Positions 19,472-32,534 of a stretch of DNA of 64,000 bases are shown piece after piece. The position numbers and the translations under genes are program-made. Origin of the DNA: Eudorina sp. 2006-703-Eu-15 (lineage: Eukaryota > Chlorophyta > Chlorophyceae > Chlamydomonadales > Volvocaceae); the NCBI GenBank assembly GCA_003117195.1, contig BDSI01000001.1, positions 2,642,164 through 2,706,163 of the forward strand, given 5' to 3'. Below the pieces are notes generated by a model that saw only the letters and a program-made list of their open reading frames with translations, had not been told where the DNA came from and did no database searches. Each line of letters starts with the position of its first letter. Positions within the stretch are counted from its first letter, which is position 1.

Positions 19472-21711
19472 ATGGAGAAGGTGCGCATAAAGAAGGGCAA
19501 CTTTCGGAAGGCATTTGTGAACGTTCTCAACGGGCCTTCCCTTTGCAAATGCCTTGCCAACACGCAGTATGAGAGGCTTGAGCGAGCGGGCGAGGGCACG
19601 TATGGAGTAGTCTTCAAGGCTCGTGACCGTTACACAAACGAAATCGTCGCGTTGAAGAAGATACGCTTAGAGCAGGAAGACGAAGGCGTGCCCAGCACTG
19701 CCATTCGAGAGATCTCGTTCCTGAAAGAGCTGCGGCACGATAATGTGGTCAGGTGCGTTGCGCCAGCGTTGTATGACTGCTGAGTGCCAAGCTGACCCGG
19801 TTCAACCACGGTTCGGTGCGTGGCAGGCTGTATGACGTCCTGTACAGTGACCGGCGGCTCTACTTGGTGTTCGAGTACCTGGACTTGGACTTAAAGAAAC
19901 AAATGGATGCGGCGCCCTTCAACCGCAACCTGCGCCTCATCAAGGTGGGTAGCACGTGCGGCATGTCAACCCTCCCAATCCGCAAGCCATAGTGCATGCG
20001 TGAATCCCATCACACCGTGCTGTCCGTCGTACCTTCCCCGCAGGTCTACATGTGGCAGATACTCAGTGGTATTGCGTTCTGCCATTCTAGGCGGTACGTG
20101 TTGGGTTACGCCGCTGTTGTTTTCGCCGCGGACTATTTGGGGGGACTTTTCCCGGGGCGCGGACGTGGGTATTGCGCTCACAACGCTTGCCGCCCGTGCT
20201 GCACAATTATGTGCGGGCACCTTAATTCGGGGACTTCAAATTGCGCACTTGAGTCCGTGCCGTTTGCGGAACCTCTTCCTGTTTGCAATAGGATTCTTCA
20301 CCGGGACTTGAAGCCTCAGAATCTTCTCATCGATCGCTCGCGGAATCAGCTCAAGCTCGCGGACTTCGGCCTGGCCCGTGCGTTCGGCATTCCGGTTCGC
20401 GCGTACACCCATGAAGTGAGCCACAAAAGACGTCGAGGGCCACCGCTGCGTGTTGCGTAATCAGCTTCATGCGTCGAGCATCTTGTTGTGATGTTGCTAC
20501 ATGCTGAACACCAGTAATGGATGGGGTGGGGAAGACATGTATGAGTGTTGCGGCTACAACAAATACTGGCGGTGCAGCATTTGACACATGCAAGCGGTTG
20601 ATGTCGCTGCTTGCTCGAGGTCGCATATGCACATTTTCTGGCGTTCATGGAACTGGTGCCGATTTGTTCGGGGCATCGCAGGTCGTGACGCTGTGGTACC
20701 GGGCCCCGGAGATCTTGCTGGGCAGCAAGACGTACTCCACACCCGTGGACATCTGGTCCATCGGCTGCATCTTCGCTGAGATGGTTAACAACAAGCCACT
20801 GTTCCCGGGTGACTCGGTAAGCATCTAAAGGGATCCGTTTCTGCAGATGTCATTGAGTTTGGGACAGGAAGTTATGCTTGCTACGGAGTGCGAAATGAAT
20901 GCGTAAACTGTACGGCACGGGTTGGGTAAGGGGTGCAATCCGAAACCAATCTTATCCCGTCGTGTCGACATTGCCAAAACATGCGAACTTTACAGAAGCT
21001 TTGTATCAACCCGTCAACGATGCTGAACGGGCATCGGTTGGGTTTGGCGCGTTGATTGCGTGGGTCATCGCCACGTAGGTGGCAGAAGGTGTAAGTAAAA
21101 GTTGCCTTTTACGTCACCTTGCCAAACCAGTGTTCTTCTTTGTGACAGAGACTACCTGCGCATGTCGTTGCCCCAGGAAATTGATCAGCTATACAAGATC
21201 TTCCAGCTGTTAGGGACGCCGGACGAGACCATGTGGTCCGGATGCTCGGCGCTCCCAGACTACAAGGACACGTTCCCCAAGTGGCGGCCGCAGACTCTGG
21301 CAACGGCAGTGCCGACGCTGGGTCGCGAGGGTGTGGATCTGCTGGCGCGCATGCTCGTTTACACGCCTCAACATCGGTAAGTGAAGGCCAATGGATGTCG
21401 CATCAATCCAGGTGCACATGGCATGGTTGTGGGTCGCACGAGGTCCATGGGTAATACCAAGATGTCGGGTGTATCAGCAATGCACGAACATACCAGGATG
21501 GACCCGGCACTCACTGAGCTGTTATATGGTAGAAATCTAAACTACAACTCGTCTGTGCAGTCCGGAACCCATTGATGTGTTTGTTGCTCCTCCCTCGATG
21601 GACGCGCGCAGGATCACCGCTAGCGCTGCCTTGGATCACCCGTATTTTGACGAGATCAGGGATCAAATGCGCGCAAATGGAGCCCAACAGGGGGCTGGTC
21701 TGCAGCACTGA
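19472..21711 (+). CDS. CDKA1: Cyclin-dependent kinase A (PSTAIRE CDK)
   Basis: Cyclin-activated Ser/Thr kinase of the CDK1/CDK2 class controlling cell-cycle entry and division. Eight exons (19472-19480, 19568-19752, 19827-19944, 20044-20093, 20292-20415, 20682-20816, 21177-21376, 21612-21711) give 306 residues; all junctions are GT-AG and keep frame. Key residues match CDK2 numbering: GEGTYG with Thr14/Tyr15, catalytic Lys33, PSTAIRE at 45-51, [11 protein letters not shown], and activation-loop Thr160 in [24 protein letters not shown] and the C-lobe are intact, ending in a short Gln/Gly tail. The first coding exon is only 9 nt (Met-Glu-Lys before a GTGCGC donor), inferred because [13 protein letters not shown] starts straight after an acceptor at 19567 and other CDKA proteins begin MxxYE. 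Reading through that intron would add an unconserved N-terminus. Confidence 0.95.
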
Positions 21712-23267
21712 ATAAGCACCATGGATTGCAGCAATCTTCATCGCCTGGGTTTAACGATGGTGCTCCAGTTTCTAGTTTTGTGAAGGCATTGGCGAACGGC
21801 TTGCATGCAGCGCGAAGCTGTCTAGGGAGTTTCGTCAGCGCCTCTACGAGCACCTGCCCATCAGTGTTGCTCAGGCGGGCTGAACGAGTCCCATCTGGGT
21901 TGCGGGATGCGTGTTGGTTGTGACGCGTCAAAGGCAACGAGTGCGCGCCTGAGTACCAAAGTAATGCATGCAACCCGGCTGACGCAGGTAGGCGTTTGCG
22001 AGTGTCCGTTTTAGCATGCCGTGTAGCGATAACCACGGCACAACTATGTATGGACCAACATTCAATGCAGCTTATTGATTTACTTCGGTCCTAGTTGTGG
22101 TCATAGTTCCTGTTTGTCACCTACCCAAGTGTCGTGGGAGGTGGTAAGTGGGATTTAGCGTGGCACAAATCAGTGTCACATCTCAGGAGTATGCTTAGGG
22201 TTGGCGGGTCGAGTTCAGGTATAGTGGTCAGGTTCAGTGCATCCAACCATAACGTTGGGGTGCAGCAGGTTGCTGTTCGACGTGTCGTGAATTCCCCATG
22301 AACACACCGCTGCTGTTTGGGGTTGGAACCGTGATATGGGTTGTTCGGTGTGATGAAGCGAGGGACTGTGTTGTTCTGCGTAGTTCCGGATCTAGATTTC
22401 TGCCAGGGGCTCCCCAGGTTATGTAGATAGCTACCCGTCTCGCTGATGATGATGATGATGATGTCACAAGCTTCACGAGCTCGCAATGAGCCAGGTGGCC
22501 AATGACCGCCCGTCCAAGGAACTAAAAGACTGAAAAGATAGCAAAAAACGTACAGAGAGACTGCGACGAAGTCAGAACTCGTACATCACGCTGTCGCCGT
22601 ACCGCAAATATTTGATGCCGGACCATTTGGGGGACAGACCAGGGATCCGAAAACCTCCGTGCACAGGCGCGGAAAGATACGGCGTAACCGCTAAACACGT
22701 CCCCGACTCCTGCCTCGCCTTGCTGATCATCTTAGTGAACACGGCAAGATCGTCGGTACACTGTCGGGGTGATCCCGTTAAGTACGACAGTCAGTCACTT
22801 CACGGCCCTTGACGTAAATCGTTGTGGGGGAACGCATATCAGTATTGGCCATACGGCTAGCACAACATGTACAGTAACATACGTACAATTCAAGGCCAGA
22901 CCAGGCTCTGAGATATAGCTGAGGCAGAATCTTCCCCCGTATTGCATAGGTCATTGGCTCAGATTGTTGAGCACCTTTGAGCACTGTTTGAAACTAGTGA
23001 GCATTGATGCGCTGTGATACGGTCTGACGTACGGCAAATAGCGGTCTACGGTTGCCATATCGGTAATTGTACACTTGCGGCTGTAGTTATTTTTCAGTAG
23101 TTGTTTCCTCTAGAGTAGATTGAAAATTTTCGTCGGTTGCACTCTGAAAGACTCGGTGCAAACGTGGTTTATGGTTTCGTAACTCGCTCTTTAAATGTCA
23201 TAACATGAGGACTTGGCCGTATTGTAATGTCTGAGTGGAAGCAGCCAGCTTGAAGTCAGTCGAGGCT
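21712..23267. other. Intergenic between CDKA1 and PAN3
   Basis: No gene seen. A (GAT)n microsatellite of about six units lies near 22443-22465. Upstream non-coding or extra 5' exons of PAN3 could lie at the right end. Confidence 0.5.
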
Positions 23268-26200
23268 ATGCCGGGACCAAGTCACCAAGACAATTCCGCC
23301 AACTCCTTGTCCACTAAGGTCAACGCAACCCCATTCGTTCCTAGTGGATCGCCACAATCAAAGACGCCCGGGACAAGTAGCGGCTTTCCGGAGTCAGCTG
23401 TCAAAGCACAGCCGTTTGTTCCTGGTAAGCGGCAACCGACACAAACGTTTCCATGTATTATATAATTGTCATTGTTCTTAAACGTATACCACTTGCTTCT
23501 GGATAAGCGCTCAATTGACTTGTTTTTGTTAGCGTTTATAGAGGTTTGGGCCGACTCGACCGAGCTGCACACTAACTCCGCCGCCATTTCATCCTGTTGT
23601 AGGGAAGGGAGGCTCTCAACCTAATGCGCAGGGAACTGTTGGAGTCCAGGCCGGTCCTGGCAAGGGACCCACAACTAAGTTAGCAGCCAATGCAACCGCT
23701 TTTGTCCCGAAACAGCAAGACAACAATGCGGGAAAGGGAACGCGAGGGTAAGGGTTCCAGGGTTCGGGGCGCCTTCGGTTCATCGTGGGGCCAACTGACG
23801 GCAGAGCGGCGTCCGGATTGAAAGCATGGTCGACCCAAGGTCAGCACACCTACAATGGCGTGCATTGCGCGCAGGCAAGGAGCTGATGCAACAATTGGCA
23901 TGGAGGTCAGTGCATCGTCCAGCGGACACAGCACCCTGGCTGGGAGGTGAGGTTTTGGGGGCGCAGCTCTCATACACACACGGACTTCTTGTTAAACATA
24001 CACGGACATGTCGTTACACCCATGGTTCTTGGGCTCATACGGGTGGTTGTCCACTGCGCAACCCCGGCTATGTCCAGCCGGGCACCTCTGCAGCCTAAGC
24101 TATTCTGCAAACCAACGCACCCTTTCAGGGGGACTGGATCTTCTACAGCGACTGCGGCTTCGCCACCCGTGCTGGCTGTTCCAACGCCAGGACGGGGAGC
24201 TGCGGGTCGTGGGGGCCGGGGTGGGGCTGGGCCTGGGAGCACGGGCGCCGCGGCACCGGGTCAGTTTCAGCCGGGACGAATTACCACTGTTCCTGTACGG
24301 GCGGGCCGTGGGGGACCGGTGACCGGCCTGGTGGGCGGAGCTGGGGTGGGCAGCCCGGGGCCAATGCCCGGGAGGGGAGGGCGTGGCGGCCGAGGCGCTG
24401 GAGGTGCTGGCTACATGGGTGGCGGCGTCATGCACCATCCGGCCACTGGAGGCATAATGGCTCCCGTCGGGTTTGGTGGCGGTCCCATGGGCCCTATGAG
24501 TTCCATGTCAATCACGTCGTATGGCACGGGAGGTGGAAGCCACCTGCCGGCGTACCGGCCACGCGACCTGTACATGGCCGGCCCAGGCCGTGCGTACGTT
24601 GGCCTTTACTTCGTGGAGGAGGGCATCCGCCAGCAACTGCAACACCGGTCGTACATGACGGCGGCGCAGGTGCGTTGACGCACGTTTGGAGGGAGAAGAG
24701 CGCCCGAGGAGCAGATGGTGCCCAGCACGGGATAGGTTGCAAGCGGCCTTCCGCTAATTGACTCGTACTCTACGAGGCGCGCGTTGCCAAGGCCTGCTCA
24801 CCTGTGGGTGCTGGTGCCTCCTCCCGAGTGGGTGCGGGTGCCTCCTCCCGAGTGGGTGCTGGTGCCTCCTTCCCGTTGGTGTTGCGGGAGCCCAGGTTGA
24901 TGATCAGCTTGCACAAACTCCAGGTCTCAAGACGGCAATCCTGCATCAAAGGGTATGGCAGTGCAATGCTTCAGCACACTGATTGAGCCCACGGGGTTGA
25001 CCCTCACCTGGCTCATGCATGCACACCATATCGATTCGCGCCCGTGGTGTCCTTGCTGTTGCGCTCAGTGGCACGAGGAGACGTCGGATGATCAGGCCAG
25101 TGCAGCCTCGGCGTTTCGCTTGGGCCCCTACCACACGCTGTACCCGCTGGAGGAAGGCGCGATGGGCCCATCTGCCACCCTTCAAGGCGGGTCTGGGGAG
25201 CCGCTGTCGGTCGCTCTGGGCCTGCGGACGTCGCTGGTGAAGGGGATCAGCTCCGTCGACGGCAGCGCCGCAGCGCTGCGCCGGATCGACCCCAAGCAGG
25301 TGACAGCGGGCCGCTGGGGGCGGTATCCTGTAGCTACACGGCACCCTGTCTCCAGCCGTCGTACATTGGCGAATCGGCGTTGGCTGCCTTGGGCTTGAAG
25401 GATCTTGACGTTCAAGCACAAAAGCACTGCACTGTCAGCCGATTGACAGCGGATCTGAAGTGATGCGCCGAGTGTGTGCGGTACGGGAGGTGATTGTAGT
25501 CGTATTCGCACCGGCCACTCGCGCCGCACTTTGCCTGCAGGTCATCCCGACTGCGGAGCTGCTGTCGCGTGCTCGCGAGACCGTTGAGCAGTGGGCGCCG
25601 TTGGCCAACCACCCGAACCTGGTGGGCCTGCGGGCGGCCTTCCTCGCGTCCGACAGCCTCGTGCAGCCGCAGCCTGCGGGCCAGCAGGGCAACGGCGAGA
25701 CAAGCGCGCTGGTGTTTGCGCATGACTTCCACGCGGGCGCTGTGTCGCTGGCGGCGGCACACCTGCTGCCGCAGGTGCGGGGTGCTCGGGTCCTGGTTGG
25801 GGTTCTAGGTTCTCGATGTGTCACCATCTGTGGACAATTTTTCTTAATTACCCAGCATGTGGGCGAATGACCGCACGTTTTGTTTTTGCGACGATGCGGA
25901 TTGCTTGACACCAGAACGCGTCGTTCATATACGCCGAGACTCCGCACTCTTAGGCTTGTGCGCACTCGGGGCGTTTGTAACTGCCGCAGATGAACGCGGC
26001 CGGGCTCGTTTCGGCACCCCAGCCGCCTCCTGAGGAGGTGATATGGAGCTATGCGGTGCAGATTACATCGGCGCTACGCGCTGCCCATGGCTGTGGTCTG
26101 CTGTTGCGGCCCGCGTGCCTGCATCCAAGCAAGGTGTGACACGCGATCGGGAGCATTCGTGACCTTACCAGGCTCACATACCTCTGTCTCCTTGGCGTGA

Positions 26201-29047
26201 GGAAGGGGAAGACTCTAGCACAGTGCATGTCATGGACTGGATCTCCTTTTGAAGGACCTTATGAGGCGCCCAACAAGCCTGGGTGCCTGTTATCCTACAA
26301 ACTGGGCGTGACGGGATTTGCTTCCACAAGCAAAAGCTTAGACAATGGTGATTGGCCATTCTGAAGGCATGCCACAGGCTCCGAACCCGACGCCGATCCG
26401 TCGTTCGCTTTGTACTGTCCGTACAGGTGCTGCTGACTGGGTTCGGCAGGCTGCGTGTGGGCAGCGTGGGCATCGTGGACGCGCTGATGGGGGGCGAGCA
26501 GCCCGGCCCAGACGAGCTGCAGATGCTGATGCGCCAGGACATCACGGTGCGGTCACCTAAAGGGCCACTTTGCACCATGCGCCGTGGCAAGCACGCACAG
26601 CTGGGGTGCCATTGGTTTCTGTTCTTCCGCGTTGCGTTGCCGGCGTCTCGAAATGGTCTGGGCAAAATGTTTGCACGCTGTTCACCCCGGGCGCTCAGGC
26701 GATGGGCAGCTTGCTACTCACCATCTGCTGCGCGGGCGCGGGACCTGCGCCGTCTCTGGACATGGTCGCCGCGCACTACTCGCCGGAGATCGTCCGGCTG
26801 CTCGGGGCGCTGCTGGCTGCTGCCGACGGCGGGCCTCTTGGGAGCTGGCGCGGGCTGGTGGCGGCCCTGGCGGATCGCGCGTTCACGGAACTGGACGGCA
26901 CCGGGGTTGCCCTGGACCACACGGTACGGCAACGCCCTCAATGTGCTGTCATGCGCCTCCGGGGAGACCCATGTCATCGACCCGCAAGGTCGTAGATTTG
27001 CCGCTAGGGAGCTTTGGGGCATGGGACTGCTGGCGCGTGGCGCCGTGGGCCACCTGGGGGACGCGCCGCGAAACCCGCCCAAGTTACTATTGGCGGGTGC
27101 TCATCAGGGCGCTTGCGGCGTGTCCCCTCTCGCTAGAGCGCACGACTTCTGCGGTGCATACCACCTTTCCTTTCTAAAGTGAAGTTCGGATGCCTGGCTT
27201 TGGCGCGGCTGTCCCCAGGTTGGCGAGCTGAGCAAGGAGGTCGATAACGGGCGCATCCTGCGGCTCCTGGCCAAGCTCAATTATGTCACCGAGCGGCCAT
27301 CCGAGAGCGCCAACGGACAGGATGGGGTGGGTTGACGCGGACATCGCCCGCTTGAACACTGTGGGGGCTGTGGGGGCAGTTGGTCCATGAAGGCACTGCG
27401 CGCCTCTGCCGGAACCTGAAGGGGACCTGCGCCGATGGACACGATGATGTAGAACTGGGTCGTGGGTCGGCGACCCAGAACGACCACGTGGGCTGGAACC
27501 GCATACAGGCCCGTCGCGGACCCGGTGAAGCAAAGCCTGCGATTCGCGGCTCGCTTCGCAGCACGCAGCCGCGACCGTGTGGCGACCTGGAGCCCTGGTG
27601 CCGCGGAAGCACCCACCCGTGGGTGGCACCCACCTGCCTGGTGTCCCTCCGCCATGACCCTTCTTCACCGCAGGACTCGTGGTCCGAGACGGGCGACCGC
27701 TACATGCTGAAGCTGTTCCGGGACTTCGTCTTCCATGCGGCCTCCCCCGACACCGGCGCGCCGCTCTTGGACTGGGGTTTGGTCGTCGAAGCGTTGAACA
27801 AGGTGAAGGAGGGGTGGTGTGCGGGCACAGCGAACGACCGCCCTCGATCCGTCTGGTGTTGCGCTCCCGTTGCAAGAGCGCCAACAGCTGGTTGTGCGCG
27901 CTCGTGTGCGGAGGACGGGTTGCCCTTCTGTCCTGGGAAGGAGGATGGCGTCACAACTGCAGACCTGCGCGAGAAGGCATATGCGCCGGTTTGTCAAGGA
28001 AGGGACCAAGAGGCGGAACCTGCGAGGGATACCACGTGGACGTCAGAATCCGTGCTGTGGAAACAGGCGCACGAGCCGTAATGTCCATTTCTTTTCTCAG
28101 CAGCTAGTGCCAGTGCGCAAGCAGCATCACCGCCAAAAGTATCGCATAGCAACTGCCGTTGGGGCATGACAATGCGCAAAGGAATGAACCGCGAGTGGGT
28201 TCCGATGCGCGCGCGCGCACACACACGCGGGTCTCTTACCTAAACATACACACGCACACGGGCGCCCCTTGCATGTTCTGCCCGCCTGAGAACACACACG
28301 CACACGGGCATTTCCGGGCTTAGCTGTGCCCCTTGCAAGTCACGCTGTCCTGCTCTGCCTGCCTACGAAAAGACACCTCGTACGTGTGTACGTGTATGTG
28401 TGTGCGCACAAGGAACACGAACCACGAGGTGCGGAGGTCTCCATACCAGCAGTCATGCGATGCTGTCTCACGAGCGCGAACGTGCACGTATGTATGTCTG
28501 CAGGTTGACGCCGGCATTCACGAAGAGATCCTGCTGTTGGGGCGGGATGGACAGTCGATGCTCGTGGTCACGTACGCGGACATCAAGGTGACTGAACCAA
28601 CCTCAACCGCTTTGGGGCGGTGCGCGTCAGTAACACGCTTGATGCCGGTCTATCCTGCGGTACCCGGCCACGCGCCATGGCGCCGGCGTTGTGTTATCGC
28701 CTGTGTTATGCCCGCGAGGTCGGCCACCCCAGCTGCTGGCAAGCACGGGGTGGATATCCATGTTGCTTTACGATCGCAGCGGGCGCAGAACCCTCCAACC
28801 TGTACATGCTGTAGTGCAGCCTTGATGCTTCGAACAACAACCAACCCAAGACGTAGCCCATCGTGCCACGAGTCGCTGGGTGCCTAGGCCGACCTCGCGT
28901 CTTCCTTCCCGCCTGCATTGTTGGTGCTCGCAGCGCTGCCTCGAGAGCTCATTCAACGAATTGCGGACAGCCGCATCCTCGACGACGGCTGGAGGCGTGT
29001 CGGCACGGGGCGTTCAGCCGTCGCGCGGCGCGGCGATGCGCTTGTGA
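23268..29047 (+). CDS. PAN3: PAN3, regulatory subunit of the PAN2-PAN3 poly(A) deadenylase
   Basis: PAN3 recruits the PAN2 nuclease to poly(A)-binding protein on mRNA. Thirteen exons (23268-23424, 23603-23747, 24129-24669, 24896-24952, 25069-25299, 25541-25774, 25990-26133, 26427-26546, 26699-26923, 27219-27326, 27674-27802, 28504-28587, 28934-29047) give about 762 residues with every junction in phase. Three PAM2-like motifs that bind PABP appear early: KVNATPFVPSG, VKAQPFVPG and KLAANATAFVPK. A Gly-rich linker follows, then the pseudokinase starting YHTLYPLEEG, then the coiled coil and C-terminal knob: SKEVDNGRILRLLAKLNYV, WSETGDRYMLKLFRDFVFH, SMLVVTYADIK and RCLESSFNELR. No CCCH finger is seen at the N-terminus, and ATG 23268 is only the first in frame, so an upstream exon is possible. 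The exon 24896-24952 is the least certain. Intron 2 holds a CA-rich repeat (about 23965-24030). Confidence 0.9.
23965..24030 (+). repeat. CA-linked repeat fragment in PAN3 intron 2
   Basis: ATACACACACGGACTTCTTG then TTAAACATACACGGACATG resembles the CA-linked family at 28200-28330 and 8740-8820. Confidence 0.4.
24798..24875 (+). repeat. About 25-bp tandem repeat in a PAN3 intron
   Basis: Three copies of a unit containing GTGGGTGCTGGTGCCTCCTC, ending about 20 nt before the acceptor of the exon at 24896. Confidence 0.75.
28195..28330 (+). repeat. CA-linked repeat in a PAN3 intron
   Basis: CGCGCACACACACGCGGGTC, CTAAACATACACACGCACAC and TGTTCTGCCCGCCTGAGAAC blocks parallel the family member at 2826-3000 (CTCTGCCCGGCTGAGAAAC). 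Confidence 0.45.
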
Positions 29048-29089
29048 CGCATCCCACGCGTCCTCCGCAGGACGGGGTGGCCGGGATGC

Positions 29090-29094
29090 TGTAA
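29090..29094 (+). terminator. Candidate TGTAA poly(A) signal of PAN3
   Basis: TGTAA, the usual volvocine polyadenylation signal, lies 43 nt after the PAN3 stop. The pentamer is short enough to occur by chance. Confidence 0.3.
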
Positions 29095-30654
29095 GTCACA
29101 TCTCACATGGTAACGGGATAAAGCCGACGTGCACACTTGGGGACGGGCGGGCGGGTTTCTTTCCTAAGCACATGGGGACGCTCAGGTCCGATGTCCGCTC
29201 TTGTTGACAGACACCTGGTAACAAATGTTCGAATGTCCAGGAGGCGGTATTTGTCGCGTGCAGAGCAAGGTGGTCGACGCCCTGCTGCCACACACTGCGA
29301 GGCCGGGTATAAGATCTTTTGTGCCGCAGTGGCGGGGAGAGTGATTTTTTTCGTTGCAGAGCCCGGCGATGCACCTGTTTGGGCCGACCTTGACGTGAGC
29401 CAGAGCCGGATGGACACGCGTTCAGTCCTGCCGTACACGGTGATCGGGGCCACCCCAGGAGCAGCTGCAGGACTGGGGCAGGGGCTCGCATCGAGGGTGC
29501 GGTGACGACATGCGGTGTCGTTTGTCGACGTCGCGGAGGTTACAGCTCGGGGGACCAGGGAAACCCCCAAGAGGCCACGGCGCTGCGCACGTCTGCTGGT
29601 GGTCGCAGCCGCTGAAGCTGCCTGTGCGTTCGACGAGGCCAGCAGCTGTAAACATCTGAAGACATTGTTTGACGCCTGATGTTGACGATACGGTGTATTG
29701 ACGAATCTCCGGGGGCGAAGGCTAGGCAACTGTGGTTATACCGCGTACGGTTTAGTTTTTTTGTTGCAAGGCGGCGGCCGCCTATGGGACCTACTGTTTT
29801 ATGGGGCCATGTCAGGGTCCTGGCTGGCACAGAGGCTTCGCGGTTCAGCTGGGCAGCGAGCGTGCGTGAGTCACGCGTGAGGACCAGCGTGACGTTCCGC
29901 GACCAGGGCGCGTCGACCAGGTGACGGAGAACTCGCGCGCCTTGGCGTCCACGGTACCTGGGGTGACCTGCGTGCATGGCCCGCCAAGGCCTGCTGGCGC
30001 CTGCCTGGGCGCCGCGCCCTCCTTGAAAGCCAACGGCCCTGCCTCCCCCTCCCATGATCGCGTTGCCTTGGCGTTGCGCACGCGCGGATTGAACGGGCGC
30101 CGGCATGACCGCGCCTCCGCAGTGCGCACCGTCGCCGCATCGAGGCGGTCCCGCCAGGCAGCGCTGCCCGGGGAAAGGGAGCGCCTTGCACAGCCGTGGC
30201 ATGCGGCCGGGGAGCCCAGTTGGCGCACCACCATGTGTGACGTCACAGGCACGCCGACTGCGCGTGTGTACTTGCTGGACATGGCAGTAGCAAAAGCGTC
30301 TCAATGGGTTCCAGATCCAAAGGAGGAGGGCAGACGCAACGTGCCGCGCGGCCGGCCGGCCAACAACTGACCACGACTGACCCACATGAGGGCGCGGGAA
30401 CGGCCCACTCACCCAGACCCAGCAAAGGACGGACATGGGGGCCGGCGACCCGGTGAAGTGCGCGGCTCAGCGAAAGACGTCCAGCAAATCCAGCAAGCGT
30501 TCAGGCTTGGCAAGCAGGGGACATGCCCTGCTCCGCAAGGTCTCGACAAGACGACAACATAACATCCCCGTCCCCACACCGCCGTGTGATTTCGCGGGTC
30601 TGGTCGCCGGTTTCCAGGAGAAGCAATCCTGGCGCGCTGGTAACCTGGGGTAGT

Positions 30655-30729
30655 GGCCGGTATGGCTGCGTGACCCCCCCCGCGGGTGATGGAGGATGGG
30701 TGCGCAGTCCTTGGTAGGGGTTGATGAGA
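30655..30729 (-). repeat. Dispersed repeat, inverted copy of 8057-8120
   Basis: The reverse complement matches CATCAACCCCTACCAAGGAC, CTGCGCACCCATC and GCAGCC(A/G)TACCGGCC at 8057-8120, with one 5-nt insertion. Confidence 0.7.
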
Positions 30730-32342
30730 TGAGGCACCTACGAGCCATCTGGGCCGGTTGGAACACCCGGTCGGGATACGGGTCCACCTTGTAACGGTTA
30801 CATTACCTATACCATACTGCCTCAACTAGCCGGGCTATGACCATCGCATCTCCGTGCTGTTTGCTCGTGGCAACGTGATAATTTAGCGCGGTCGCCTCGC
30901 GCGTCTGCCCTGGTCTGCCCCTCTAGCGGCGTCAGTCATTAGGGCCAATAATCGAAATGGTATCCCCAGGCCCCCAGGCAACGCCGGGTGGAGTATCAAC
31001 GGTGACACAGCAAAGGTCTTTGCAGCCGTGAATGCAGGCGGCCGTACCCCGCCGCCCAAACAGCTCGCATATTCAGCCAACGAAACTTAAGCCCGTGAAA
31101 ACAGTAAGGCTGTGAGGATGAGCTGCACCTCCCGACTGCTACACGTGCAACACGAGTACGCCCCCGAGTTCGGGGGCGGGTTCCCTCGTCGCCCCCCAGG
31201 AGGTGAGCGCCTGCGTATGGCTGCTCCATTCAGTTGCATGCATAAGTTGCATATTCCTCCTCGAGTCGATCCATGACGCAACCCACGCACTACCGCATTC
31301 AAGCACCATGAAGGAATGCATTTTGCATCTCAAGTGCATGTTTTATATTCCTGGCAAGTGCTGATCGACCGATGTCACCAACCCATTTACCCGCCCTATA
31401 TAAATCCGTTCGATGAATGCGACATGAACCCGTCCCACTGAGGGACTCCCACAGAATGCACGGACTGGCCCCAGCGCTCCGAGGAAACATCTGAGCTCGA
31501 CGGCTCCCGCACGCATGTGCTCTCGGGACCCCCGCCCTGAACCTAAGCCTTGGCAAGCGGGTACCTCATGGAGCCGCGGGGCGTACGGCCGCTGAGGCCA
31601 CATTCATCTTCACATAATGCCTGCATCAGGCCAGCCGTACGACTGTGAATGTCCGCCAAGCCCACACATCGCGTCTGCCCACTTGGACGGCACATCGGTT
31701 CCCACCCGAGCCGCCGTGACCGACCTGAAACCATCGCGCGAGTCGACCGGCGAGCCCACGTCCCGACCTGACCGTCCATCTGACCGTCCACAGAACCTGA
31801 TGTCCAGACTCCATGCGGCCAGACAACCAATTCCACGTCGTTATACGCCGCATTTTCTCGACCGCGTCGTAGCAGCCGCTGTCCGTTATGTTGACCAAAG
31901 ATAACGTCGCACTGGACGATATCGATTCCGTCCAATCGCGTCGGGGTTGGGCTCTTCCCACCCCTACCCCCCGACCCAACCCCTTCCCCCCAGGTCGGGA
32001 CTAAGGGCCCACCTTGTAGCGGCTATAAACAGACCAACTTCGCCAACACATACGACGAAGGCATGTGGGCAACGAGGGATGCAGCACCGAACACAGGGCG
32101 CGGCACCATCTCCTCTGTCACCACACAAAAGCGATGTCATCCACGCGGTGAAGGGTGCCGCCGAATCCATTCCCCCCAACCATACTGCATGTGTGCATTG
32201 CACCCACACGTCAAACGCGTCCATTTGGGTTTCGGGCTTCCCCGCCAAAGAAGAACGCGGCCCCACGTCTCATGGCCAGGAGCTTCCACGCGGCCATTCG
32301 CGCACACGCACGGGTCTCTAATCTACACACACACCCCGTATC

Positions 32343-32422
32343 CGGGGGAGAGTGCTTATGCGGTCTCCCGTATGGGGCGGGTTAGCGCCCCCGGCCAGTG
32401 TCGGCCCGGCAGATATGTAACG

Positions 32423-32498
<76 letters not shown>

Positions 32499-32513
32499 AC
32501 ACACACACACACA
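32343..32513 (+). repeat. GC-rich dispersed unit with (CA)n tail, copy A
   Basis: About 84 nt with GAGAGTGCTT, GCGGTCTCCCG, GGGCGGGTTAGCGCCCCCGG, GCCCGGCAGATATGTAACG and ATTCACACA, directly followed by about 44 CA units. The same unit occurs inverted at 45024-45148, and diverged copies lie at 44722-44818 and 41124-41196. The unit-plus-tail design suggests a retroposed element. Confidence 0.7.
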
Positions 32514-32534
32514 GTATATTGCCACCTGGGATCG

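Noticed and set aside
29540..30436. Minus-strand reading frame of about 300 codons
   Set aside because: Two other minus-strand frames are open over the same stretch, the product is Arg/Gly/Pro-biased and resembles no known protein, and no splice context supports it.
32426..32513. His-Thr or Val-Cys dipeptide 'proteins' over the CA/GT tracts
   Set aside because: Pure translation of a dinucleotide microsatellite; the same applies at 2853, 44876, 45024 and 45357.
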